Origin: Gemmatimonadales bacterium
Lineage (GTDB): Bacteria; Gemmatimonadota; Gemmatimonadetes; Gemmatimonadales; GWC2-71-9
Assembly (NCBI GenBank): GCA_025929805.1
Contig: JAICPP010000003.1
Location: 1 to 33,069, forward strand
DNA: 33,069 nt
Direction of reading: 5' to 3'
A model generated the notes under the pieces. The model was not told where the DNA came from. It did no database searches and saw nothing but the letters and a program-made list of their open reading frames with translations. This document shows, piece by piece, positions 1 to 7,672 of this stretch. Within the stretch, counting starts at the first letter, position 1, and every line of letters begins with the position of its first letter. A program made the translations under genes and the position numbers.

Positions 1-759
1 ATCGACGCCAGCAACGGCAAGACCAAGTGGTACTACCAAACCGTGCCGCATGATGTCTGGGACCTGGACGCGGTCTCACCTCCGGTCGTTCTCAATGTGG
101 GTGGCCGGAAGGTTGTGGCGCACGCCGGCAAGACCGGCTGGCTCTATGTCCTTGATGCGGCTACCGGTAAGCTGGTCCGCAAGAGCGACAACTTCGTTCC
201 GCATGAAAACATCTTCGCGTTGCCGACTGAAAAGGGGACGCGCATGCTGCCGGGCGCCAACGGCGGCGCCGAGTGGTCTCCGATCTCGGTCGACCCCACA
301 CTGGGCTACGCCTACGTGGCCGGCTTGCATCAGCCGATGAACTACATCACCCACAACGCGCCATGGGAAAAGGGGAAGCTGTGGCTCGGGTCCGCGTTTG
401 TGGCCATCCCTGGCGAGGAGCAGTACGGACTCTTCTCCGCCATCAATCTGCGAACCGGCAAGATCGCCTGGCAGAACAAGGTGCCTCAGCCCATGATGGG
501 TGGAGCGCTCTCCACCGCCGGAGGCCTCACGTTTACCGGTGAAGGCAACGGGAACTTCAACGCCTACAGTTCGAAGACGGGGAAACTGCTCTGGCAGTTC
601 AATGGTGGCGCCGGCTGCAACTCGGCACCGATGACGTTCACCCATGGTGGGGAGCAATTCATCGCCGTGGCGTGCGGGGGCAACTTCCAGCTCAGCTACC
701 CGCTGGGCGATGCGGTCCTTGTCTTCGGGCTACCGAAGCGTGCAGCTGCAAGCCAGTAA
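1..759 (+). CDS. PQQ-dependent (quinoprotein) dehydrogenase, C-terminal part, 5' truncated by window edge
   Basis: Frame is open from base 1 (IDASNGKTKWYYQTVPHDVWDLDAVSPPVV...). Beta-propeller style repeats (AATGKLV, LRTGKIAWQ, SKTGKLLWQF) and GGLTFTGEGNGNFNAYSSKTGKLLW are typical of PQQ alcohol dehydrogenases. Confidence 0.88.
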   Translation: MDASNGKTKWYYQTVPHDVWDLDAVSPPVVLNVGGRKVVAHAGKTGWLYVLDAATGKLVRKSDNFVPHENIFALPTEKGTRMLPGANGGAEWSPISVDPTLGYAYVAGLHQPMNYITHNAPWEKGKLWLGSAFVAIPGEEQYGLFSAINLRTGKIAWQNKVPQPMMGGALSTAGGLTFTGEGNGNFNAYSSKTGKLLWQFNGGAGCNSAPMTFTHGGEQFIAVACGGNFQLSYPLGDAVLVFGLPKRAAASQ

Positions 760-765
760 ATCGGC

Positions 766-1167
766 ATGGCGGCCACCCGATGGTACTGGACGCCATTAGT
801 CATCGGCGCAGCTCTCAGCGTTGCTGGCTGGAGCCAGCAGCAGCGGGCGCCGGATTGGCTCGCGGTCGACGGGACCGATTGGCGACAGATGGATCCTGCC
901 GTCCGGATGGCCTACGTAGAGGGGTTTCTCGCCGGGGCCGCCGTGGGGCAGGCCGCCAGTGGCGCTCGGGACACGACCGCGGTCAGGGTGGCGCTCGAGA
1001 ACCTGAAGCAGAGCGGGCGGCTGCGTTTCCCCTTCGGGGCCAACGTGTATGCCAGCCGCGTGAGCGATTACTACTGGTGGAAGAACCACCTCCCCCTGCC
1101 TACCTGGTACGCTTTCCTGGAGGTGAATACGACGCTGGGTCGTCGCATATCTGATTCGGTACCTTGA
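766..1167 (+). CDS. Hypothetical protein with N-terminal hydrophobic/signal segment
   Basis: ORF of 133 aa directly downstream of the PQQ gene; MAATRWYWTPLVIGAALSVAGWSQQQ resembles a signal peptide. Confidence 0.6.
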   Translation: MAATRWYWTPLVIGAALSVAGWSQQQRAPDWLAVDGTDWRQMDPAVRMAYVEGFLAGAAVGQAASGARDTTAVRVALENLKQSGRLRFPFGANVYASRVSDYYWWKNHLPLPTWYAFLEVNTTLGRRISDSVP

Positions 1168-1250
1168 CGCATGATGTTGCGGGTGCACGGTTGTCGTTCT
1201 GAAGTCAGGCGGTCGTTGGCGGCCATCCTTACGATGAGGGAGACGCACCT

Positions 1251-2459
1251 ATGAAGCGAGTCGCACTGTTGTGTGTGGGTCTGGCGGTGGGAGCGGCGAG
1301 CGCTGCCGAGGCACAGCTGACGATGCAGATGAGCAACGGCTGGTCTTTCACGTTCTCCGGCAACGTGAACGCGTTCGCGATTTACGAGTCACAGGACGAG
1401 GAAGGCGGCACACTGGGGGCCCCGGGCGGGCTCATCGGTATCGGCGGGAAAGGATTCAGCATCCGCACCGGCCTGCTCCCGGCGTTCGCGGTATTCGATG
1501 CCAAAGGGAAAGAAGGGAACACCGACCTCGGCGTGCACTTCGGGTTTGCGCCTCAGATTCAGTGCGGTGGCCAGGCGCACGACTGTTTTGGCGCCAACAT
1601 CGACATGAGGCAGGTGTACCTCACCCTCGGCGGCACCTGGGGCCAGATTCTGGCCGGCCGCGAGATCGGGCTCTTCAACCGGCAGAACATCCTGACCGAC
1701 CAGACTTTGTTCGGTGTCGGCGCCACCGGCGGCATCAACGGCGGCGGAACGACGCTCGGGCGCATCGGGTTCGGCTATATCTACCCTAATTTCGTTGCGC
1801 AGTTGACCTACTCCACGCCTGCCGGAAGACCGGGACAGCTCTCGATCGGTGTGTTTCAACCGGCATCGCTCGCCAGCGACGCCGGAGTGGCGTACGACGA
1901 GACGCAGATTCCTCGACTTGAGGCGGAAGGAACGTACAAGACGGGTGATGTCATGGTGTGGGTGAATGGCACAGTACAGAACGCCAAGAACACAGCGCTG
2001 GATGAATCCAAGACTGCGGCAGGCGCAGGCGGCGGTTTCCGTTTCGGCCGGACCACATTCTCCCTTACGGGCTCTGGCTATTGGGGCAAGGGCATTGGAA
2101 CGACACTGCAGTTCAATGGAGTCAACTCGGGGACTGGCGGCGTGCTTGATGGCCTCGGAGTCGGGGCAGATGGTGAGCTGCGTGATTCGTACGGGTTCAT
2201 CGGGCAGGTGACCTTCACCCCGGCCAACAGCAAGCTGACGGTCGCCGGCAGCTACGGCTCGAGTTACCTCCAGGCCACCGACGGTGAACCGGATTTCAAG
2301 ACCGAGAACACGCTGATTTCCGGCGGTATTTACTACCAGGCCACCAAGTCACTCAAGGTCGTCGGCGAGGGCAACTTCGCCTGGACCAAGGAGTCAGTCG
2401 CTGATCCGGAGAAGAACCAGACCTTCGCCCCGGCGTTCGGGTTCATGCTGTTCTTCTAA
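1251..2459 (+). CDS. Porin-like outer-membrane beta-barrel protein
   Basis: Signal peptide MKRVALLCVGLAVGAASAAEAQ, Gly/aromatic alternating strands, terminal Phe (FGFMLFF); purine-rich SD upstream (gagggagac). Confidence 0.75.
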   Translation: MKRVALLCVGLAVGAASAAEAQLTMQMSNGWSFTFSGNVNAFAIYESQDEEGGTLGAPGGLIGIGGKGFSIRTGLLPAFAVFDAKGKEGNTDLGVHFGFAPQIQCGGQAHDCFGANIDMRQVYLTLGGTWGQILAGREIGLFNRQNILTDQTLFGVGATGGINGGGTTLGRIGFGYIYPNFVAQLTYSTPAGRPGQLSIGVFQPASLASDAGVAYDETQIPRLEAEGTYKTGDVMVWVNGTVQNAKNTALDESKTAAGAGGGFRFGRTTFSLTGSGYWGKGIGTTLQFNGVNSGTGGVLDGLGVGADGELRDSYGFIGQVTFTPANSKLTVAGSYGSSYLQATDGEPDFKTENTLISGGIYYQATKSLKVVGEGNFAWTKESVADPEKNQTFAPAFGFMLFF

Positions 2460-2481
2460 CCATAGGAGACCAGGTCATTTG

Positions 2482-2515
2482 ACAGCGGCCCCCCTCGGGG
2501 GCCGCTGTTCTTTTT
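2482..2515 (+). terminator. Rho-independent terminator after the porin-like gene
   Basis: 12-bp perfect stem ACAGCGGCCCCC / GGGGGCCGCTGT (2482-2493 / 2497-2508), 3-nt loop, followed by TCTTTTTC. Confidence 0.9.
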
Positions 2516-2569
2516 CGGACTAGTGACCTCGTTACATTACCGCCACCTCAACCACCGTGGAGCGGCTCG

Positions 2570-2983
2570 ATGTTTTACCGTCTGGTACTGGGTGGCACCC
2601 TCCTCCTCTCGGCTTGTGCTCAGCGATACTCCGCGCCCGCCAACATTCAAACTTCAGCGGCCCCTGAGGAAGTGTTCGCCTGCATCAGGCGCCAAATGCC
2701 GACCCTCGGATACAAGCAAACCTCCATCGACGTGGACGAGCGTCGGGTCAGCGGGACCAAACTCGACCTGGAGTCCCGCAGGCCAGACACCCAATTCCGC
2801 CGCATGCTTAACCGACTGGAGGTCGAAGTAGCGCCGGAGGCCAATGGGCAGACCAGCATCGCGGTGGAGGCCCGCACGTTCGCCGAATACACCACTCAGC
2901 GTGGCCCCACGGAAGTGGAAGAGAAGCCCTCGGAGGAAGTGAAGAACGCTTCGCGTCAGCTGCTGGAGCGCTGTCGCGGGTAG
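2570..2983 (+). CDS. Hypothetical lipoprotein
   Basis: Lipobox LLLSAC in MFYRLVLGGTLLLSACAQR; 137 aa ORF. Confidence 0.65.
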   Translation: MFYRLVLGGTLLLSACAQRYSAPANIQTSAAPEEVFACIRRQMPTLGYKQTSIDVDERRVSGTKLDLESRRPDTQFRRMLNRLEVEVAPEANGQTSIAVEARTFAEYTTQRGPTEVEEKPSEEVKNASRQLLERCRG

Positions 2984-3058
2984 CTCGGGGCAAGCCGCCC
3001 CTGCTAGCTTCCAGCTCAGCGTGGTCGCGAGCTTGCGACACCCCCTAAGGAGAGTGCG

Positions 3059-4078
3059 GTGGCTGTTCCGTTGGTCCAACTGACGCGGTTCGCTCCGGAT
3101 TCCGGCCTGGCGGACACCAAGCCGGTGCCCGGAGGGCCTCCCCGCAAGCCCAGCTGGCTGAAGGTGAAGGCTCCCGGTGGGCCTAATTACACCCAGCTGA
3201 AGACGCTGATGCGGGAGCTGGAGCTTCACACCGTCTGCGAAGAAGCCCGTTGTCCGAACGTAGGCGAGTGCTGGGAGCACAAGGCAGCCACCTTCATGAT
3301 TCTGGGCGACGTGTGCACCCGCAACTGCACCTACTGCGCGGTAGCCCACGGCACTCCCAAGGCATTCGATCCACTGGAACCGGTCCGACTGGCCGAAGCG
3401 GTGGCTCGTATGGGCCTGCAGCACGTCGTGATCACCTCCGTCGACCGGGACGACCTGCCCAACGGCGGCGCCGAGGCGTTTGCCGGCTGCATCAGAGAGA
3501 TTCGGCAGCGACTTCCGGAGAGCTCGGTCGAGGTGCTGATCCCTGATTTCAAAGGGTCTGAGCGCGCCCTCGCAATCGTGATGGAGGAGCGGCCCGACAT
3601 CCTCAACCACAACCTGGAAACAGCGGAGCGATTGTACCCACTGGCCCGTCCCGGCGGACGTTACCGGCGGGCACTCGAGCTGCTCGCCAACGCTCGGAGA
3701 ATGGTGCCGGGCGGTTTGACCAAGTCCGGTGTCATTCTGGGTATGGGTGAGGAGTGGGACGAGGTGATCGTCTGCCTGCGGGATCTACGACGCAGCGATG
3801 TCAACGTCCTGACCTTGGGCCAGTACCTGCGCCCCTCGGCCAGACACATGCCCGTCGCCCGCTACTACACCCCGGAGGAGTTCGCCGAGCTTCGAGAAAT
3901 CGGGCTCGCCATGGGCTTCTCTCATGTGCAATCGAGTCCCCTTACCCGCTCTTCCTACCACGCCTGGGAGCAAGTGACCTCCGCGCGAGCGGAGGTCATC
4001 CCGAGTCCTTCCCTCGAGCGTCGCGAGGGGAAGGCGAGAGACCTCCCAGTACACCGGCGGAGCAGCACCAGTGGCTGA
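3059..4078 (+). CDS. lipA: Lipoyl synthase (radical SAM)
   Basis: CEEARCPNVGECWEHKAATFMILGDVCTRNCTYCAVAHG gives both Cys clusters, including CxxxCxxC; ends SSPLTRSSYHA then an unusual tail. GTG start. Confidence 0.95.
   Translation: MAVPLVQLTRFAPDSGLADTKPVPGGPPRKPSWLKVKAPGGPNYTQLKTLMRELELHTVCEEARCPNVGECWEHKAATFMILGDVCTRNCTYCAVAHGTPKAFDPLEPVRLAEAVARMGLQHVVITSVDRDDLPNGGAEAFAGCIREIRQRLPESSVEVLIPDFKGSERALAIVMEERPDILNHNLETAERLYPLARPGGRYRRALELLANARRMVPGGLTKSGVILGMGEEWDEVIVCLRDLRRSDVNVLTLGQYLRPSARHMPVARYYTPEEFAELREIGLAMGFSHVQSSPLTRSSYHAWEQVTSARAEVIPSPSLERREGKARDLPVHRRSSTSG
3975..4046 (+). repeat. REP-like double-hairpin element within the 3' end of lipA
   Basis: Perfect 10-bp stem TGACCTCCGC-GCGA-GCGGAGGTCA (3975-3998), then CCTTCCCTCG...CGAGGGGAAGG (4007-4016 / 4024-4034, one bulge). 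Outer GGAGGTC (3991-3997) can also pair with GACCTCC (4040-4046). Confidence 0.7.
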
Positions 4079-5102
4079 ATCCACCGCCGCTCGACCCAAA
4101 GCCAAGCCCAAAGGTTTGGATCCAGCCCGGGCCGAGCAGTACCGTCAGTGGCTACGGCAGATGCTCCTGATCCGCCGGTTCGAAGAAAAGGCCGGCGAGG
4201 CGTACAGCCTGGGTAAGATCGGCGGGTTCTGCCACCTCTACATCGGCCAGGAAGCGGTGGCAGTGGGTAGCCTGGGGGCGCTTGACCCGGACGATTACAT
4301 CACCTGCTCTTACCGGGAGCATGGCCATGCCCTGGCCCGTGGCATTTCCGCGCGAGCAGTCATGGCCGAGCTGTTCGGGAAGGCAACCGGCTGCTCCGGC
4401 GGGAAGGGCGGCTCGATGCATCTATTCGATGCTTCCCTGGGATTCCTCGGCGGGCATGCGATTGTGGGGGCGCACATACCCATCGCGACCGGTATGGCCT
4501 TCGCAATCAAGTACCGCAACACTAGTCAGGTTGCGGTCTGCTACTTCGGTGAAGCCGCGGTGAACAACGGCGCCTTTCACGAGGCGTTGAACATGGCGGC
4601 GCTGTGGAAGCTTCCAGTCATTTATCTGTGCGAGAACAACCGCTATGGCATGGGAACGGCGTTGGAGCGCGCCAGCGCCCTCTACGACATCTCGGAGCGA
4701 GCCTGCTCCTACGATATGGCGAATGAAGTCGTGGACGGACAAGAAGTCCTGACCATGAATGCCGCCATGGAGCGAGCTGTCCAGCGCGCGCGCACCGAGA
4801 AGCTTCCGACCCTGCTGGAAGTCAGAACCTATCGCTTCATGGGCCACTCCATGTCGGATCCGATCCATGGTCATTATCGGACCCGGGAAGAGGTAGAAGA
4901 TCAGCGCAAGCGCGACCCGATCGCGGTCTGGTCTCAACGCCTGATCGCGGACGGGCTGATGGATGAGGCCGCCGTGCGAAGCATGGACAAGGATGTCATG
5001 GAAGAAGTGGAAGACGCGTATCAGTACGCGGATGAGTCACCCGAGCCGGAACTGGATCAGTTGTACACGGATGTGTACGCGGAGGAAGAACGTAAAGAGT
5101 AA
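4071..5102 (+). CDS. pdhA: Pyruvate dehydrogenase E1 component, alpha subunit
   Basis: FCHLYIGQEAVAVG, GGKGGSMHLF, ENNRYGMGTALERAS, YRFMGHSMSDP. GTG start overlaps the lipA stop by 8 nt. Confidence 0.93.
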   Translation: MAESTAARPKAKPKGLDPARAEQYRQWLRQMLLIRRFEEKAGEAYSLGKIGGFCHLYIGQEAVAVGSLGALDPDDYITCSYREHGHALARGISARAVMAELFGKATGCSGGKGGSMHLFDASLGFLGGHAIVGAHIPIATGMAFAIKYRNTSQVAVCYFGEAAVNNGAFHEALNMAALWKLPVIYLCENNRYGMGTALERASALYDISERACSYDMANEVVDGQEVLTMNAAMERAVQRARTEKLPTLLEVRTYRFMGHSMSDPIHGHYRTREEVEDQRKRDPIAVWSQRLIADGLMDEAAVRSMDKDVMEEVEDAYQYADESPEPELDQLYTDVYAEEERKE

Positions 5103-5168
5103 ACGGTGAACAGTAAACGGGCCCGTCGTCACCCGTTCACCGTTTACTGTTGACTGTTCACGTCTTAC
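5092..5168. repeat. Heptameric inverted repeat, pdhA/pdhB junction (word GTRAACR)
   Basis: Left arm GTAAAGA|GTAAACG|GTGAACA|GTAAACG|GG (5092-5121). Right arm CC|CGTTCAC|CGTTTAC|TGTTGAC|TGTTCAC|GTCTTAC (5132-5168). Confidence 0.85.
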
Positions 5169-6155
5169 TTGTCTATGCCAACTCTGACCTACCGTGACGC
5201 GCTCAATCAGGCGCTCCGCGAGGAGATGCAGCGGGACGATACTGTCTTCCTCATGGGGGAAGAGGTCGGGGTTTACCAGGGCGCCTACAAGGTCAGTCGG
5301 GGATTGCTCGATGAGTTCGGACCCATGCGGGTTGTGGATACCCCGATCACCGAACTGGGGTTTGCCGGAGTAGGGGTGGGCGCAGCCATGGTGGGATTGC
5401 GCCCGGTGATTGAGTTCATGACCTGGAACTTTGCTTTGCTCGCCGTGGACCAGCTGGTGAACTCCGCGGCCAAAATGCGTTACATGTCGAACGGTCAGGT
5501 AGGGGTGCCAGCCGTTTTCCGCGGACCGGGAGGCGCTGCGCTACAGCTCGCGGCCCAGCACTCCCAGGCGTTTGAAAGCTGGTACGCTCACATCCCCGGC
5601 CTCAAAGTGGTCACGCCGGCCACACCCGCCGATGCCAAGGGCCTGCTCAAGAGCGCCATTCGGGACGACAACCCGGTCGTCTTCATCGAAGGCGAGATGC
5701 TATACAACACCAAAGGCGAAGTTCCTGATGGAGAGCACGTCGTTCCGCTGGGCCGGGCCGACATAAAGAGAGAAGGCGCTGATGTTACCCTGGTCTGCCA
5801 CTCCAAGACGGTGAGCGTAGCGCTCAAGGCAGCCGAGCAGCTGGCCAGCAATGGCGTCAACCCGGAGGTCGTGGATCTCCGCACCATCCGTCCGCTCGAC
5901 GTGGATGCAATCCTCAACTCGGTGGCCAAGACCCATCGCTGCGTGGTGGTGGAGGAAGGCTGGCCGTTCGCCGGAATCGGCGCGCAGGTAGTAGATCACA
6001 TTCAACGAGAGGCGTTCGACGAACTGGATGCGCCGGTTCTAAGGGTTACCGGAGCCGACGTGCCGATGCCGTACAACAAGCAGCTGGAGCGGGCAGCCAA
6101 GGCTGACCCGGAAAAGATCGTCGCCGCCGTGAATCAGGTACTGTATCGGGAGTGA
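5169..6155 (+). CDS. pdhB: Pyruvate dehydrogenase E1 component, beta subunit
   Basis: LTYRDALNQALREEMQRDDTVFLMGEEVG, TPITELGFAGVGVGAAM, VVEEGWPFAGIG. Start is TTG 5169 or ATG 5175. Confidence 0.94.
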   Translation: MSMPTLTYRDALNQALREEMQRDDTVFLMGEEVGVYQGAYKVSRGLLDEFGPMRVVDTPITELGFAGVGVGAAMVGLRPVIEFMTWNFALLAVDQLVNSAAKMRYMSNGQVGVPAVFRGPGGAALQLAAQHSQAFESWYAHIPGLKVVTPATPADAKGLLKSAIRDDNPVVFIEGEMLYNTKGEVPDGEHVVPLGRADIKREGADVTLVCHSKTVSVALKAAEQLASNGVNPEVVDLRTIRPLDVDAILNSVAKTHRCVVVEEGWPFAGIGAQVVDHIQREAFDELDAPVLRVTGADVPMPYNKQLERAAKADPEKIVAAVNQVLYRE

Positions 6156-6238
6156 GTCGCGAGTCTCGAGTCGTGAGTCACAACAGAGCCATTCTTCTCC
6201 AGCCTATGACTCGTGACCCATGACTCGCGACATGTGAC
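6156..6238. repeat. Heptameric inverted repeat, pdhB/pdhC junction (word GTCRYGA)
   Basis: Left GTCGCGA|GTCTCGA|GTCGTGA|GTCACAA (6156-6183). Right CTATGAC|TCGTGAC|CCATGAC|TCGCGAC|ATGTGAC (6204-6238). Confidence 0.85.
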
Positions 6239-6253
6239 TTAACGAAAGGACGT

Positions 6254-7573
6254 ATGGCTACCAAAGTCGTCATGGAAGCCCTCTCGCCCACCATGGAAGA
6301 AGGCCGCCTGGTCGAATGGAAAAAGCAGGAAGGCGAGGCGGTAGCGGTGGGGGACGTGCTGGCCGAAGTGGAGACCGACAAGGCCGTCATGGAGCTGGTG
6401 GCGCGCGCCGGCGGGACGCTGCTGAAGCACATCGTCGAGGCCGGTTCGACGGTGCCCGTCTCCGAGCCGGTCGCGGTCATAGGAGAGCCGGGAGAGGACG
6501 GCGCGGAGGATGGAAAGCGGGGCGGCGGGGCAGCGGGGACGTCCGAAAGGGCCGAGCAACAGGCGACTCAGCCCGCACCAGGGCACAACCAGCCAGCCTC
6601 GATGCCGCCGGCCCCGCCGGCTCGGGCCGCGACCGAGAGCAGACCCTTGACACCTCGGTCCACCGGGGGTCGAGCAAAAGCATCACCGCTCGCACGGCGG
6701 ATAGCAGCCGAGCGGGGGCTTGATCTCAGTATGGTAGCGGGATCGGGACCCGAGGGAAGAGTGGTGGCCCGGGATCTCGAGCATGCTGCCGAGCCGGTCT
6801 CGACGCGTCCGAGCTTCGCGCCTGCGCCGCCTGCGCGTCCTCTGCGTACTTCAGCCGACCAGGCCTATACCGATGTTCCGCTGACCCAGATCCGCAAGAC
6901 CATCGCAAAGCGGCTCGCTCAGTCGCTGGGACCCATTCCCACGTTCTATCTCACCACTGAGGTGGACATGGAGCGGGTCTGGGAGGCACGAGAGGCGATG
7001 CTGCGGAGTCTGCCCCAGCAAGGAGGCGACGAGGCACCGGGGCAGGAGAGCAAGGTTTCCTTCAATGACATCATCATCAAGGCCGTAGCGATGGCGCTTC
7101 GGAAGCACCCTTCCTGCAACGCCTGGTGGCAGGACGACCACATCCGGTACTGGAATGAGGTGCATGTGAGCATGGCCGTTGCCGTGGAAGAGGGCCTGAT
7201 CACTCCAGTGATCCGGAACACCGACCAGAAAGGGCTGCGTGAGATCGCGGCGGAGACACAGGACCTGGCAAGCCGGGCTCGAGAGCGGCGCCTTCGTCCG
7301 GAGGAGTACACCGGCGGAACCTTTTCGGTCTCCAATCTAGGCATGCTCGACATCGACGAGTTCACCGCCGTCATCAACCCGCCCGAGGCCGGTATTCTGG
7401 CGGTGGGCCGCATCGCTCAGAAGCCGGTCGTTCACGAGGAGGCCATTGCCTTGCGGCGCCGGCTGCGGCTTACCATGTCCTGTGATCACCGGGTAATCGA
7501 CGGGGCGACTGGAGCCCAGTTCCTCAAGACCCTGAAGCAAATGCTGGAAAATCCGTTGGCGCTTGTTTGGTGA
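6254..7573 (+). CDS. pdhC: Dihydrolipoamide acetyltransferase (PDH E2), one lipoyl domain
   Basis: Lipoyl motif EVETDKAVMEL, peripheral-subunit-binding segment ASPLARRIAAERGLDLSMVAGSGPEGRVVARDL, catalytic SCDHRVIDGATGAQFL. Confidence 0.94.
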   Translation: MATKVVMEALSPTMEEGRLVEWKKQEGEAVAVGDVLAEVETDKAVMELVARAGGTLLKHIVEAGSTVPVSEPVAVIGEPGEDGAEDGKRGGGAAGTSERAEQQATQPAPGHNQPASMPPAPPARAATESRPLTPRSTGGRAKASPLARRIAAERGLDLSMVAGSGPEGRVVARDLEHAAEPVSTRPSFAPAPPARPLRTSADQAYTDVPLTQIRKTIAKRLAQSLGPIPTFYLTTEVDMERVWEAREAMLRSLPQQGGDEAPGQESKVSFNDIIIKAVAMALRKHPSCNAWWQDDHIRYWNEVHVSMAVAVEEGLITPVIRNTDQKGLREIAAETQDLASRARERRLRPEEYTGGTFSVSNLGMLDIDEFTAVINPPEAGILAVGRIAQKPVVHEEAIALRRRLRLTMSCDHRVIDGATGAQFLKTLKQMLENPLALVW

Positions 7574-7577
7574 CAGC

Positions 7578-7647
7578 GTGAACGGGGTAAACAGTGAATG
7601 GGACGGCTGCCTTGCCGCCCCGTTTACCGTTCACCGTTACCGTTCAC
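7578..7647. repeat. Heptameric inverted repeat, pdhC/lpdA junction (word GTRAACG)
   Basis: Left GTGAACG|GG|GTAAACA|GTGAATG (7578-7600). Right CGTTTAC|CGTTCAC|CGTTAC|CGTTCAC (7621-7647). Inner near-palindrome GGGACGGC..GCCGCCCC. Confidence 0.82.
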
Positions 7648-7672
7648 GCTTTTCCACAATCACGAGGAAGAC

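Noticed and set aside
2654-3610. 318-aa minus-strand ORF antisense to lipA and the lipoprotein gene
   Set aside because: Shadow of clear plus-strand genes; no recognisable domains.
6490-6545. GCGGGGCG/GCGGGGCA/GCGGGGAC words in the pdhC linker
   Set aside because: Single arm, 8-9 nt spacing and no inverse partner; explained well enough by a Gly-rich E2 linker.
7598-7672. Upstream start of lpdA (MGRLPCRPVYRSPLPFTLFHNHEED)
   Set aside because: This is translated repeat arm; GTG 7673 with an SD directly before VANQFDVIIVGGGPAG fits the family start.
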